64,000 bases of DNA from positions 1,577,313 through 1,641,312 of the forward strand of contig NZ_JACSPX010000001.1 of assembly GCF_014836945.1 (NCBI RefSeq), read 5' to 3'. The stretch is from Microbacterium commune (GTDB lineage: Bacteria > Actinomycetota > Actinomycetes > Actinomycetales > Microbacteriaceae). The notes beneath the pieces are model-generated. The model ran no database searches. It saw nothing but the letters and a program-made list of their open reading frames with translations, and was not told the DNA's origin. Numbering within the stretch: the first letter of the stretch is position 1; the number at the start of each line of letters is the position of its first letter. The translations under genes and the position numbers were made by a program. Shown here piece after piece: positions 28,780 to 36,106 of the stretch.

Positions 28780-30549
28780 ATGGCCGGATCCATCCGCCGC
28801 GGCCTCCCGCGGGTGAAGGGCGGCGAGCCCTGGCCGCCCGCGATCGAGGTCGAGGCGCCGGCCGCTGCGGTCGCCGAGGTGCCGAGTGCGCCGGATGCCG
28901 TCGAGCCCGCCACGTCGTCGCACATAGAGTCCGTGCAGCCGGCGACAGGTGGTGCGGTCGCGTCCGCCGCGACAGAGGCCGCTGCCGCTGACCCGGCTCC
29001 GGATGCCCGGACGCCGACCGGCGTGAGCCTGCGGCGCGGGCTTCCGCGGGTCGCCGGCGGGGAGCCCTGGCCCCCCGCGAGCGACACGACCGTGGCATCC
29101 GCAGCCCGCGCGACCGCCGCCCCCGCCGCGGTGCGCGCCGCAGCCGCTGCGGAAGCGCCGAGTGAACCGGTCGTCGGCGACACCACTGCGTCGCCCCGCG
29201 AACAACCGGTGCAGGCGACGGAGAGCGGTGCACTCGCCGCACAGGGCCTCGAGGGCGACGTCGCGGCATCCGGATACGCGGTGCGCCGCGGTCTTCCGCG
29301 CGTGGCCGGAGGGGAGCCGTGGCCTCCGGCCGGAACCGTCCCCGCGCCGGTGGGGGATACCGCCGCACCCTCCGCCGTCCCGACCGCCGACGTCGCCCCG
29401 ACGTCCGCCGCCCCGACCGCCGACGTCGCCCCGACACCCGACGTCGCCACGACGTCCGACGTCGCCACGACCGCCGATGTCGCCGCATCCGAGGCTGTCC
29501 CGCCCGCGGACGTCACGGCCGCGACAGCCGTCACCCGCACACGCGATGTCTCCACCCCGCTGTCGTACCCGCGCACGGTCTGGCCGGGCCGCGCGCCCCG
29601 GCACGCGGCCGCACCGCTGCCCGAGCCCTCGCCGCTGCGTCCGTCGTGGCCGCAGGCCATCGGCGGGCTGCTGGGACTGGCATCCCTCGGCCTGGTCGCT
29701 GTGGCCGCGGTCTTCCTCGTCCGCACCGTCCTCAGCACGCCGCTGATGCAGGACTTCCTCGCGACCTACCCGGGCGAGTACCACCCGGCCGTCGACGTCG
29801 AGCCGGGTTTCGCCCCGTGGGCGAACTGGGCGCACTTCTTCAACATGTTCCTGATGGTGCTGATCATCCGCTCGGGTCTGCGCGTGCGCAGCGAGAAGCG
29901 GCCCACCGTGTTCTGGACTCCGCGCCGCAACCCCAAGGGCAAGATCAGCCTGACCCTCTGGTTCCACCAGGCGCTCGACCTGCTGTGGATCATCAACGGC
30001 GTCATCTTCGTCGTGCTGCTGTTCACCACCGGGCACTGGGCGCGCATCGTGCCCACGAGCTGGGAGGTGCTGCCGAACGCGCTGTCGGCCGGCCTGCAGT
30101 ACGTCTCGTTCGACTGGCCCACCGACAACGGCTGGGTGAACTACAACAGCCTGCAGCAGCTGGCCTACTTCGTCACGGTGTTCATCGCCGCTCCGCTCGC
30201 GATCGTCACCGGATTCCGGATGTCCGGACTGTGGCCGAAGAAGGCCGAGAAGCTGTCACGGGCGTACCCGGTGGAGTGGGCGCGTGCGCTGCACTTCCCG
30301 GTGATGCTGTACTTCGTGGCGTTCATCATCGTGCACGTCGCCCTCGTGTTCCTCACCGGCATGCTGCGCAACCTCAACCACATGTTCGCGGCGCAGGGCT
30401 CCGTCGACGGTGCCGAGTACGCGGCGAACTGGACGGGTTTCTGGGTGTTCCTGCTCGCCATGGCCGTGATCGCCGCCGGCTGGTTCGCGGCGCGCCCCCT
30501 GGTGCTCGCCCCGATCGCGAAGCTGTTCGGGCAGGTGTCCGGCCGCTGA
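28780..30549 (+). CDS. Membrane cytochrome b/b561-like protein with three N-terminal RRGLPRVxGGEPWPP repeats
   Basis: This 589-residue protein follows etfA directly. Residues 1-290 are Ala/Pro/Thr-rich and disordered, carrying the motif RRGLPRVxGGEPWPP three times at 6-20, 85-99 and 169-183, then a short-period ADVAPT-type stretch (about 200-235). Residues about 290-575 form a cytochrome b561-like domain with about six membrane segments and candidate haem ligands His352, His396, His505 and His519. The start may be the ATG at 28780 or a GTG at 28774 overlapping etfA. Inference: it takes electrons from reduced ETF to quinone, with the tail reaching the soluble partner. The exact family and haem number are not proved. 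Confidence 0.85.
   Translation: MAGSIRRGLPRVKGGEPWPPAIEVEAPAAAVAEVPSAPDAVEPATSSHIESVQPATGGAVASAATEAAAADPAPDARTPTGVSLRRGLPRVAGGEPWPPASDTTVASAARATAAPAAVRAAAAAEAPSEPVVGDTTASPREQPVQATESGALAAQGLEGDVAASGYAVRRGLPRVAGGEPWPPAGTVPAPVGDTAAPSAVPTADVAPTSAAPTADVAPTPDVATTSDVATTADVAASEAVPPADVTAATAVTRTRDVSTPLSYPRTVWPGRAPRHAAAPLPEPSPLRPSWPQAIGGLLGLASLGLVAVAAVFLVRTVLSTPLMQDFLATYPGEYHPAVDVEPGFAPWANWAHFFNMFLMVLIIRSGLRVRSEKRPTVFWTPRRNPKGKISLTLWFHQALDLLWIINGVIFVVLLFTTGHWARIVPTSWEVLPNALSAGLQYVSFDWPTDNGWVNYNSLQQLAYFVTVFIAAPLAIVTGFRMSGLWPKKAEKLSRAYPVEWARALHFPVMLYFVAFIIVHVALVFLTGMLRNLNHMFAAQGSVDGAEYAANWTGFWVFLLAMAVIAAGWFAARPLVLAPIAKLFGQVSGR
29381..29484. repeat. Short-period coding repeat in the cytochrome b tail
   Basis: Units close to ACCGCCGACGTCGCC recur about six times with small changes, coding ADVAPT/ADVATT-type peptides. 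Such tracts change length by slippage and suggest a flexible spacer between the motif repeats and the membrane domain. Confidence 0.7.
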
Positions 30550-30566
30550 GCCGGCCTCCGTGTGCT

Positions 30567-30605
30567 CAGCGTCGCCCCCCCCGATCTGCGGAGGGGGCGA
30601 CGCTG
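30567..30605. terminator. Bidirectional terminator
   Basis: A 13-bp perfect stem (CAGCGTCGCCCCC / GGGGGCGACGCTG) with a 13-base loop lies between the end of the cytochrome gene (30549) and the end of the convergent GNAT gene (30623). Confidence 0.85.
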
Positions 30606-30622
30606 GCGAAGAAGACGCGGCG

Positions 30623-31132
30623 TCAGGCGCGGACGAACCGCACCTCGGTGAGCGTCTCGCCCAGGAACGGCTCGGTGTGGCTCTCGCCGTCGAGCGAGAA
30701 GCCGTTGCGCTGGTAGAAGCGGTGCGCGCGGGGGTTGTCGTCGGCCACCCACAGGTAGCAGGGCTCGCCCTCGTAGACGGCGGCGTCGAAGAGCTTCTGT
30801 CCGATGCCGGTGCCGTGGTGCGCGTCGAGCAGGTAGATGAAGTACAGCTCGCGCAGCGCCGGTGCGTCCTTATCGCGGGCGGGGCCCGAGCCCACGAAGC
30901 CGACGATCTCACCGTCGACGAGTGCGGCGCTCATGCGGAAGTCGTCGCCCTGGCGCGCCCAGTTCGTCCACAGCTCCGCCATGCGGCGAGGGGAGATCCG
31001 CTCGAGGGCGGCCTTGCTGATGAGGTGGTCGTAGGTCTCGTGCCAGCACTGCGCGTGCACGCGGCCGAGGGCCTCCGCATCGACATCGCGGACGGGTCGG
31101 ACGATGATCTCGGTATGGGCTTCGGTGCTCAT
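30623..31132 (-). CDS. GNAT-family N-acetyltransferase
   Basis: This 169-residue protein has the GNAT fold: IIVRPVRDVDAEALGRVH, the beta4 strand ELYFIYLLDAHHGTGIGQKL with the acetyl-CoA P-loop-like HHGTGIG, then NPRAHRFYQRNGFSLDGES. The ATG at 31132 is preferred over longer starts because TAGAGT lies 7 bases upstream (31140-31145), which suggests a leaderless transcript, and no ribosome binding site is seen. The substrate is unknown; small-molecule or antibiotic acetylation are both possible. Confidence 0.88.
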   Translation of the reverse strand: MSTEAHTEIIVRPVRDVDAEALGRVHAQCWHETYDHLISKAALERISPRRMAELWTNWARQGDDFRMSAALVDGEIVGFVGSGPARDKDAPALRELYFIYLLDAHHGTGIGQKLFDAAVYEGEPCYLWVADDNPRAHRFYQRNGFSLDGESHTEPFLGETLTEVRFVRA

Positions 31133-31139
31133 GGTCGTG

Positions 31140-31145
31140 ACTCTA
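31140..31145 (-). promoter_or_regulatory. -10 element of a leaderless GNAT transcript
   Basis: TAGAGT on the minus strand ends 7 bases before the ATG of the GNAT gene. Confidence 0.4.
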
Positions 31146-31215
31146 CGCGCCGCTGTCGCGGACCGGAAATCGGCGGATGACACATCTGTGCTCATGTGGT
31201 GATCAGCCAACGAAG

Positions 31216-31244
31216 TTGGGGGTTTCCTCGTGGATCACTACTAT
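31216..31244 (+). promoter_or_regulatory. Predicted promoter, leaderless thioesterase transcript
   Basis: TTGGGG and TACTAT are 17 bases apart; the -10 ends 8 bases before the GTG at 31253. Confidence 0.4.
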
Positions 31245-31252
31245 CGCCCCTT

Positions 31253-31813
31253 GTGAATGTGATCTGGCGCACCCTTCTCGTCATCCTGCAGGCCCGGCTG
31301 GGCACGCGCCGCGGTGGCGCTCTCGACCCCGCTGCGGTCAGCCGCATCCGCGTCACCACCCTGCCGACGGACCTCGACATCCTGCGGCACATGAACAACG
31401 GCCGATACCTCTCTCTGTTCGATCTCGGCCGCTGGGATCTGCTGATCCGCACCGGGCTGTTCGACGCCATGAAGGATCGCGGCTGGTACGCGGTCGTCTC
31501 GAGCGAGACGGTCACCTTCCGCAAGTCGCTGCAGCTCTGGCAGCGTTTCGACATCGAGTCGCGCTTCGTCGGTCACGACGACAGGGCCGTCTTCCTCGAG
31601 CACCGTGCCGTGGTCGACGGGGAGGTGTATGCGCGGGTGATCGTGAGATCGCGGATGCTGCGCCGCAGCGGCGGCACGGTAAGCAACGAGGAGCTGTTCG
31701 CCGCCGTCGGGAAGCCGCAGGGGCTGCCCGAGGTCGAGCCGTGGATCCACGACTGGGCGTCGGCCTCGGCGCTGCCCTCGACGAAGAGCCCGGCGCCGAG
31801 CCTCTGGCGCTGA
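31253..31813 (+). CDS. Acyl-CoA thioesterase (hotdog fold, 4HBT/FcoT-like)
   Basis: This 186-residue enzyme probably hydrolyses acyl-CoA thioesters. The single hotdog domain shows DLDILRHMNNGRYLSLFDLG, with the Asn-Asn-Gly-Arg-Tyr core of the family, and WYAVVSSETVTFRKSL. A hydrophobic N-terminal stretch (VIWRTLLVILQARLG) could touch the membrane. I choose the GTG at 31253 because TACTAT (31239-31244) and TTGGGG (31216-31221) give a promoter with a 17-base spacer whose start point falls on this codon; a GTG at 31196 would add 19 unlikely residues. Divergent from the GNAT gene. Confidence 0.82.
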   Translation: MNVIWRTLLVILQARLGTRRGGALDPAAVSRIRVTTLPTDLDILRHMNNGRYLSLFDLGRWDLLIRTGLFDAMKDRGWYAVVSSETVTFRKSLQLWQRFDIESRFVGHDDRAVFLEHRAVVDGEVYARVIVRSRMLRRSGGTVSNEELFAAVGKPQGLPEVEPWIHDWASASALPSTKSPAPSLWR

Positions 31814-31834
31814 CTGACGACGGCCCGCGCGCGA

Positions 31835-31840
31835 TAATCT
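31835..31840 (+). promoter_or_regulatory. -10 element, leaderless transcript of the 31847 gene
   Basis: TAATCT is followed by exactly 6 bases and then the GTG start codon, placing +1 at the start codon. Confidence 0.45.
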
Positions 31841-31846
31841 GAGCGC

Positions 31847-33199
31847 GTGGGGGAGATGCTCAAGGTTACCGGGCGCGTGCTGTGGCGACACTGGCCGTCG
31901 CTGCTGGCGTGGTATCTCGCGGGTGTGGTGGCGCGCTACTGGCTGATCGTCCTGGCCGGGTTCGTCGGGGCCTACACCTCTGTCGGTGGATTGATGATCC
32001 TCCCGCTCGCGGTGCTGTGCCGGCTGATCAGCCTGGTGGGCATGCTTCTCGTGCTGCGGGATGGGCTGCGCTCCCTGCAGGCCGTGGCGCCGCTTCCCGA
32101 TTCGGCGGCCGACCGCCGCCGCACCTTCCTGACCGCGCTGCTCGCGAGCATCCTGCCGTTCTTCGCCATCTACACCGCGCAGGGGCTGCTCGGCAGTGAC
32201 GTGCAGGCGTACTCGCTGCGCGCGCTGGAGAAGAACAGCGAAGAGATCGGCGCGACGCTCGGCACCGACCGCACCTTCGATCCCGGCGACAACATCACCG
32301 AGCTGTCCTTCAACGCCTGGACGATCGCGATCATCGTGGCGGCCTTCGCCGCCCGATGGGCATGGGGTCGCTGGTCGGCGAAGCTGCCCAAGGTGCTCAG
32401 CCTCGCAGCCGTGTACTGCGAGGTCGTCTGGGTCTTCTTCTCGCTGCTCCTGCTCAAAGACGCGGTCGACAGCGCGACATCGTGGGTCGACACCCGCGTC
32501 GCCATGGTGTGGGTGGCGGACGCCCGCGAGGCGGTGACGGGCTGGCTGGCGCCCTTCGTGTGGGTCGGCGACGGCATCGGATGGCTGCTGGGCCAGGCGG
32601 GTCCGGTGCTGCTGGAGCCGATCTCGTGGCTCACCGTCGCCGGAGTCGTCTACGGGCAGGCGATCGTCGCCGAGAAGCTGCAGATCCAGCACAGGCTGGT
32701 CGCGGAGGTACGCGAGCGCATCGCCCGGGTGCCGAACCCGCTGATGCGCCGTCTGCGTGATCTGGGAACGGAGCTCGCGTCGCGTGTCCTCCCGATCTGG
32801 CGAGCCGTCCTTCTGATGTGGCGTGCGGGCCCGGTGACCATCGCGTCGTATGCGCTGCTGTACACGGCGGTCGTCGTCGCCGGATCATGGCTGGACTACG
32901 GGATGGGTCGCGCTCTCGGGCCCCATGATCTGTACGAGTTCTGGACGGTGTACTGGCCGGTCATCTTCCTCATCCCCTCCCTGATCATCGAGCCGATCCG
33001 GATGGCGGTGATCGCCGGCGCGTATGACACGACGTTCGGCATGCTGCGTCGCGCGCAGGACGAGAGAACGGATGCCGCGGCACCGACCACGGTCGAGGAA
33101 GCCGACGCCGCGGCGATCACCGCAGCCGCCGGCGTGCTGCCCACGGCGTCGCCTCGAGGATCCGAGCCGACCGGCGCGACCGCGGTGCCCGCGCTCTGA
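31847..33199 (+). CDS. Multi-pass membrane protein of unknown function
   Basis: This 450-residue protein has about eight predicted membrane segments (the first at about 15-45, then 47-70, 95-115, 160-180, 190-210, 255-275, 345-365 and 380-400), an extracytoplasmic-looking loop at 120-155 and a hydrophilic Ala/Thr-rich C-terminal tail (about 405-450). I do not recognise a family. GTG at 31847 is favoured by the TAATCT box 6 bases upstream; an ATG 9 bases further in is possible. It converges on the envelope-protein operon with only 15 bases between stops and no obvious terminator. Confidence 0.75.
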   Translation: MGEMLKVTGRVLWRHWPSLLAWYLAGVVARYWLIVLAGFVGAYTSVGGLMILPLAVLCRLISLVGMLLVLRDGLRSLQAVAPLPDSAADRRRTFLTALLASILPFFAIYTAQGLLGSDVQAYSLRALEKNSEEIGATLGTDRTFDPGDNITELSFNAWTIAIIVAAFAARWAWGRWSAKLPKVLSLAAVYCEVVWVFFSLLLLKDAVDSATSWVDTRVAMVWVADAREAVTGWLAPFVWVGDGIGWLLGQAGPVLLEPISWLTVAGVVYGQAIVAEKLQIQHRLVAEVRERIARVPNPLMRRLRDLGTELASRVLPIWRAVLLMWRAGPVTIASYALLYTAVVVAGSWLDYGMGRALGPHDLYEFWTVYWPVIFLIPSLIIEPIRMAVIAGAYDTTFGMLRRAQDERTDAAAPTTVEEADAAAITAAAGVLPTASPRGSEPTGATAVPAL

Positions 33200-33214
33200 T
33201 CCGGGTGGAGCCGG

Positions 33215-33766
33215 TCAGGGATCGATGCTGAACCGCAGGAATCGCGACTCGGCGTCGTGCGGCTCGATCTCGAGCCGGTACGGTCCTTCCGCGTCTTCGG
33301 GAACGACGTAGGGGAGCAGGAGCTGATACGGCTCCGCCGTCTCGCCGTCGAGGGTCGGCACGCAGACCTCGGGCTCCTCCCGGTCCCACGGCAGACCGAT
33401 CTGCCCGCGCACCGATTCCCACACCCGTCCTGTGCCCTGCTCGATCAGCCGGGGCGCCCAGCATGTCGGGCCCTTCTCGCCCAGCGGGGTGATCTGCACG
33501 GTGACGCCGATCAGGGTGGTGTCGTCGGGCACCGTCAAGCCCGAGGTGTCGGTGATGGCCTTCGCGCGCACCGGTCCCCACTCGGCTCCTTCGAGCACCA
33601 CGGTTCCGGACTCTCCGGGTTCGACGGCCCACAGCGGCTTGCCGGAATCGGGATAGGCGTACTTCCACTCCCACCAGCCCGCCCCTCCGATCGCCGCCAG
33701 CAGCAGAACGGCCACGGCGCACAGCGCCACCGCGTTGCCGCGCCACCACCCGCGTCGCTCGGTCAT
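33215..33766 (-). CDS. Membrane-anchored envelope protein, unknown function
   Basis: This 183-residue protein has one N-terminal membrane segment (about 10-30, AVALCAVAVLLLAAIGGAGW) and a beta-rich outside domain (about 40-180) with two cysteines (TCWAPR, EVCVPT) that could form a disulfide. It is the last of three co-directional genes; its ATG overlaps the previous stop (TGATG), and an ATG 12 bases upstream is an alternative. The sandwich resembles the DUF4352-like domains of small actinobacterial envelope proteins, as do its two upstream neighbours. No function is assigned. Confidence 0.68.
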   Translation of the reverse strand: MTERRGWWRGNAVALCAVAVLLLAAIGGAGWWEWKYAYPDSGKPLWAVEPGESGTVVLEGAEWGPVRAKAITDTSGLTVPDDTTLIGVTVQITPLGEKGPTCWAPRLIEQGTGRVWESVRGQIGLPWDREEPEVCVPTLDGETAEPYQLLLPYVVPEDAEGPYRLEIEPHDAESRFLRFSIDP

Positions 33767-34350
33767 CACTCGGCCCATCCGATCTCGTCGAGGCGGACTT
33801 CCCGCTCCACAGCAATGTCGTCGAGATCGAGGGAGACCTCGACGATCCCGTCAGCCGCGTAGTCGTCGTTCTCCGCGAACACGAGCATGGCGGAGCCGGT
33901 CAGCGCGTCCTCGGGAAGCTCGAAGGCGATGCTCCCGTGCTGCGGCACGCCGGTGACCAGCGGAAGCTGCACCATCGAGGTTCCGCGCTCGGTCGCCGAA
34001 TAGGTCCGATCCCCGATGCGCAGGTCGGTCACCCGCAGGGCGGCGCCGGACTGGTCCCGCGTCGAGGCCGCGTCGAGGTCGACGACGAGCCAGGTGCCCT
34101 CGGCTCGCCAGCTCCCGTCCGAGACGGCGCGGGCGGCGTGGACGTCGGTCACCGTGACGGCGATGTTGCGGGCCTCCGCGTGCTCACCGACCTCCGCATG
34201 TGTGACGAAGGGGTCGTAGCGCGCGTCCTCATCCTTCTGCAGCTGGGTCAGACCCCAGGCCCCCACCACCAGTGCGATCGAGAGCGCCCAAGGGGCGGCG
34301 GCCTTCACGAGCCGCCGACGTGCGTCGGATCCGGGAGTCGGGACGGTCAC
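33766..34350 (-). CDS. Membrane-anchored envelope protein, unknown function
   Basis: This 194-residue protein starts at a GTG overlapping the previous stop (GTGA). It has an N-terminal membrane segment at about 18-38 (APWALSIALVVGAWGLTQL), then a beta-rich outer domain with NIAVTVTDVHAARA and GTWLVVDLDAAST, the pattern of an Ig-like DUF4352-type fold. It is the middle gene of a tightly coupled set of three similar single-span proteins, so the three products probably form one complex or act at one site. Confidence 0.7.
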   Translation of the reverse strand: MTVPTPGSDARRRLVKAAAPWALSIALVVGAWGLTQLQKDEDARYDPFVTHAEVGEHAEARNIAVTVTDVHAARAVSDGSWRAEGTWLVVDLDAASTRDQSGAALRVTDLRIGDRTYSATERGTSMVQLPLVTGVPQHGSIAFELPEDALTGSAMLVFAENDDYAADGIVEVSLDLDDIAVEREVRLDEIGWAE

Positions 34351-35012
34351 GGCTCGACCACCTCCCGGTCGGCGGGAACCGCCGCCACAGGCACGGTGAC
34401 GTAGGCGCCGGTGCGCACATCGGACCAGTACGTGCCCCGGGTGACGAAGGCGCCCTCGGAGCGCGTGGAATCCGGCAGCACGAGGCGGACCTCGTCGCCC
34501 GGCGCGATGGCATCCGCATCGATCGTCCAGGCCAGACGCACCCGCGTGGGGACGTCAGGCTGCAGGTACGACAGCACGCTGTCGTCTTCGACGCGCCGGG
34601 CATCGGAGCGCACGATCTCGACACCGTCGATGTGCACGCCGCTGAGCGAGTGAGGGGCGAGTGCGATGCGCGGCTCACTGAACAGATTCGTCACCTCGAG
34701 CGTGACTATCAGGGTCTCTTCGCCCTCGTCGGGCACGACCCCGGCGCCCTGCACCTCGCCCCCGACCTCGGCACCGAGCACGGCGATCTCGAGGTCGGAT
34801 CCGACGTAGTGCTCGCCGACTGCGAGCTCTTCGGGAACCGGCTGCGGAGCCGGCTCGAGTCCTCCGAACGCGGCGGTCGCGCCCAGCAGCACGGCTCCGG
34901 CACCCGTGATGATCCACCCCGTGGGGATGCGGTCGGCCATCGTCCGCGCCCACGCCGCTGCGCGCGCCTCGGACGCGGCGCGGTTCGCGGCATCCGCCTC
35001 GTTCTCCCCCAC
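34347..35012 (-). CDS. Membrane-anchored envelope protein, DUF4352-like, unknown function
   Basis: This 221-residue protein has a cytoplasmic start of about 25 residues, a membrane segment (about 30-50, GWIITGAGAVLLGATAAFGG) and an outer DUF4352-like domain (ETLIVTLEVTNLFSEPR). I take GTG 35012 as the start (MGENEADAANRA) because TATGCT (35019-35024) ends exactly 6 bases before it; a GTG two codons upstream is possible. It is first of three overlapping genes with the same layout. It is divergent from the putA remnant. Confidence 0.7.
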   Translation of the reverse strand: MGENEADAANRAASEARAAAWARTMADRIPTGWIITGAGAVLLGATAAFGGLEPAPQPVPEELAVGEHYVGSDLEIAVLGAEVGGEVQGAGVVPDEGEETLIVTLEVTNLFSEPRIALAPHSLSGVHIDGVEIVRSDARRVEDDSVLSYLQPDVPTRVRLAWTIDADAIAPGDEVRLVLPDSTRSEGAFVTRGTYWSDVRTGAYVTVPVAAVPADREVVEP

Positions 35013-35018
35013 GCACAC

Positions 35019-35024
35019 AGCATA
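35019..35024 (-). promoter_or_regulatory. -10 element, leaderless transcript of the three-gene envelope operon
   Basis: TATGCT on the minus strand is followed by 6 bases and then GTG. Confidence 0.45.
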
Positions 35025-35061
35025 GAACGCCCCGGTTCCGCGCCCTGCGGCGGATCGTGCC

Positions 35062-35067
35062 TAGTCT
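35062..35067 (+). promoter_or_regulatory. -10 element upstream of the putA remnant (leaderless spacing)
   Basis: TAGTCT is followed by exactly 6 bases and then ATG at 35074, so the promoter of the remnant still looks usable. Confidence 0.4.
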
Positions 35068-35073
35068 GGATGC

Positions 35074-35581
35074 ATGGCAGAGCAGTCATCGTCGCCCACG
35101 GATCGTCACCTGGCCGATGCCGCCGCAGCGCTCGCCCGGCGGTGGGTGGACGAAGCCGCCCAGGCCCGTCTCGATCCGGCCGCCCAGCGTCTCGCCGGCG
35201 TGCTGCACGACCCGAAGGGGCTGCCCTTCACCCTCGGATTCGTCGACGGCGTGATGCGCCCGGAGAGCACGGCGGCCGCGGCGTCGATGCTGCACCGGGT
35301 CGCGCCGCTCGCCCCCGACTTCCTGCCCTGGTATCTGCGGCGGCTTGTCAGCGACCGCCGTGCCTGACCGTGTGCGCCTGGTCGGCGGACGAGCTTCGGT
35401 GGCGTCTCTGCACCGTGCTCTCGCCGCGGCGGTCGCGGGTGATCCCGATCTGGCGGTCTACGACGGCGAGGTGACCTCTGCCGGACGCCTCGAACTGCTG
35501 CCGTTCGTGCACGAGCAGGCGATCTCCATCACCGCGCACCGCTTCGGAACCCCCGACGACTGGAGTGCCGACGTGATCTGA
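35074..35581 (+). pseudogene. putA: Remnant of a second putA (proline/P5C dehydrogenase), middle deleted
   Basis: The first frame (35074-35367, 97 residues) aligns with the N-terminus of the intact putA at 63106: both have RLAGVL-DP-GL-FT-GFVDGV-RPE followed by the LxPxxP-FLP pattern. A second frame, shifted by one base (about 35345-35581), reads RVRLVGGRASVASLHRALAA, LELLPFVHEQAISITAHRFG and TPDDW, which resembles the extreme C-terminus of actinobacterial PutA proteins. The head and tail are kept and everything between, including both active sites, is gone; the two meet with a frame change. It cannot be a working enzyme. A small live peptide is possible because the -10 box and ATG survive. 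Confidence 0.78.
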
Positions 35582-35595
35582 CCCGATCCGAGCAA

Positions 35596-35613
35596 TGTAA
35601 AAGATTCTTGACA
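35596..35613. promoter_or_regulatory. Operator copy 1 (overlaps -35)
   Basis: TGTAAAAGATTCTTGACA is a near-palindrome (TGTnAAAGA/TCTTTnACA type). It includes the TTGACA -35 element at its right end. A close relative lies at 35641-35658. Both are probably sites for the XRE regulator encoded at 36106. Confidence 0.65.
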
Positions 35614-35637
35614 TCGCGGCGCCGGCCGCTCTACTCT
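35608..35637 (+). promoter_or_regulatory. Predicted promoter of the membrane protein/XRE operon
   Basis: TTGACA (35608-35613, perfect) and TACTCT (35632-35637) are 18 bases apart, with the start point expected near 35644, inside operator copy 2. Confidence 0.55.
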
Positions 35638-35640
35638 CCA

Positions 35641-35658
35641 TGTAAAGAATCTTTGACA
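35641..35658. promoter_or_regulatory. Operator copy 2 (at the transcription start)
   Basis: TGTAAAGAATCTTTGACA is the second near-palindrome, 45 bases from copy 1. The promoter lies between the two, an arrangement typical of autorepression. Confidence 0.65.
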
Positions 35659-35671
35659 CGGAGGTATGGTC

Positions 35672-36106
35672 ATGGTGTACCACGAACGCGTGGCGTGGGC
35701 GCAGCTCATCGCCTCGGTCATCACGCTCACGGGCTACATCGCTGTGCTGCTCATGCAGTCGCGAGGCGGCGACATCAGCACGGTCGACTGGCTGCCTCCG
35801 ATGCTGTGGACGATCGGCGCGGGCATCGCCCTGAGCATCGTCATCAGCATCCTGTGGGGCATCGCCGCCGGCCTTCGCGATCCGCAGTCGGCGACAGCGT
35901 CCGACATCCGCGACCGCGACATCAGCCGTCTCGGCGGCCGCGTAGAGCACTCCTTCCTCGTGATCGCCGGACTGGGCGTGATCGCCCTGTGCGCTGCCGG
36001 CGCCGAGCTGTTCTGGATCGCCAACACCATGTTCCTCGGATTCGCCGTCTCGGCGCTCGTCGGCGGCATCGCACGGGTCACCGCCTACCGTCGCGGGCTG
36101 GTCTGA
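35672..36106 (+). CDS. Four-helix membrane protein, partner of an XRE regulator, unknown function
   Basis: This 144-residue protein has four predicted membrane segments (about 8-26, 42-64, 88-108, 112-132). The ATG at 35672 is chosen over that at 35666: GGAGG at 35660-35664 is 7 bases from the first but only 1 base from the second. It overlaps the regulator gene by one base (TGATG). Such small membrane protein plus YozG-like regulator pairs are common in Gram-positive bacteria, with mostly unknown roles. Confidence 0.75.
   Translation: MVYHERVAWAQLIASVITLTGYIAVLLMQSRGGDISTVDWLPPMLWTIGAGIALSIVISILWGIAAGLRDPQSATASDIRDRDISRLGGRVEHSFLVIAGLGVIALCAAGAELFWIANTMFLGFAVSALVGGIARVTAYRRGLV

Noticed and set aside
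28795..29328. CRISPR-like spaced repeats in the cytochrome b gene
   Set aside because: The three repeats are coding, about 240 bases apart, and vary at the DNA level; there are no cas genes.
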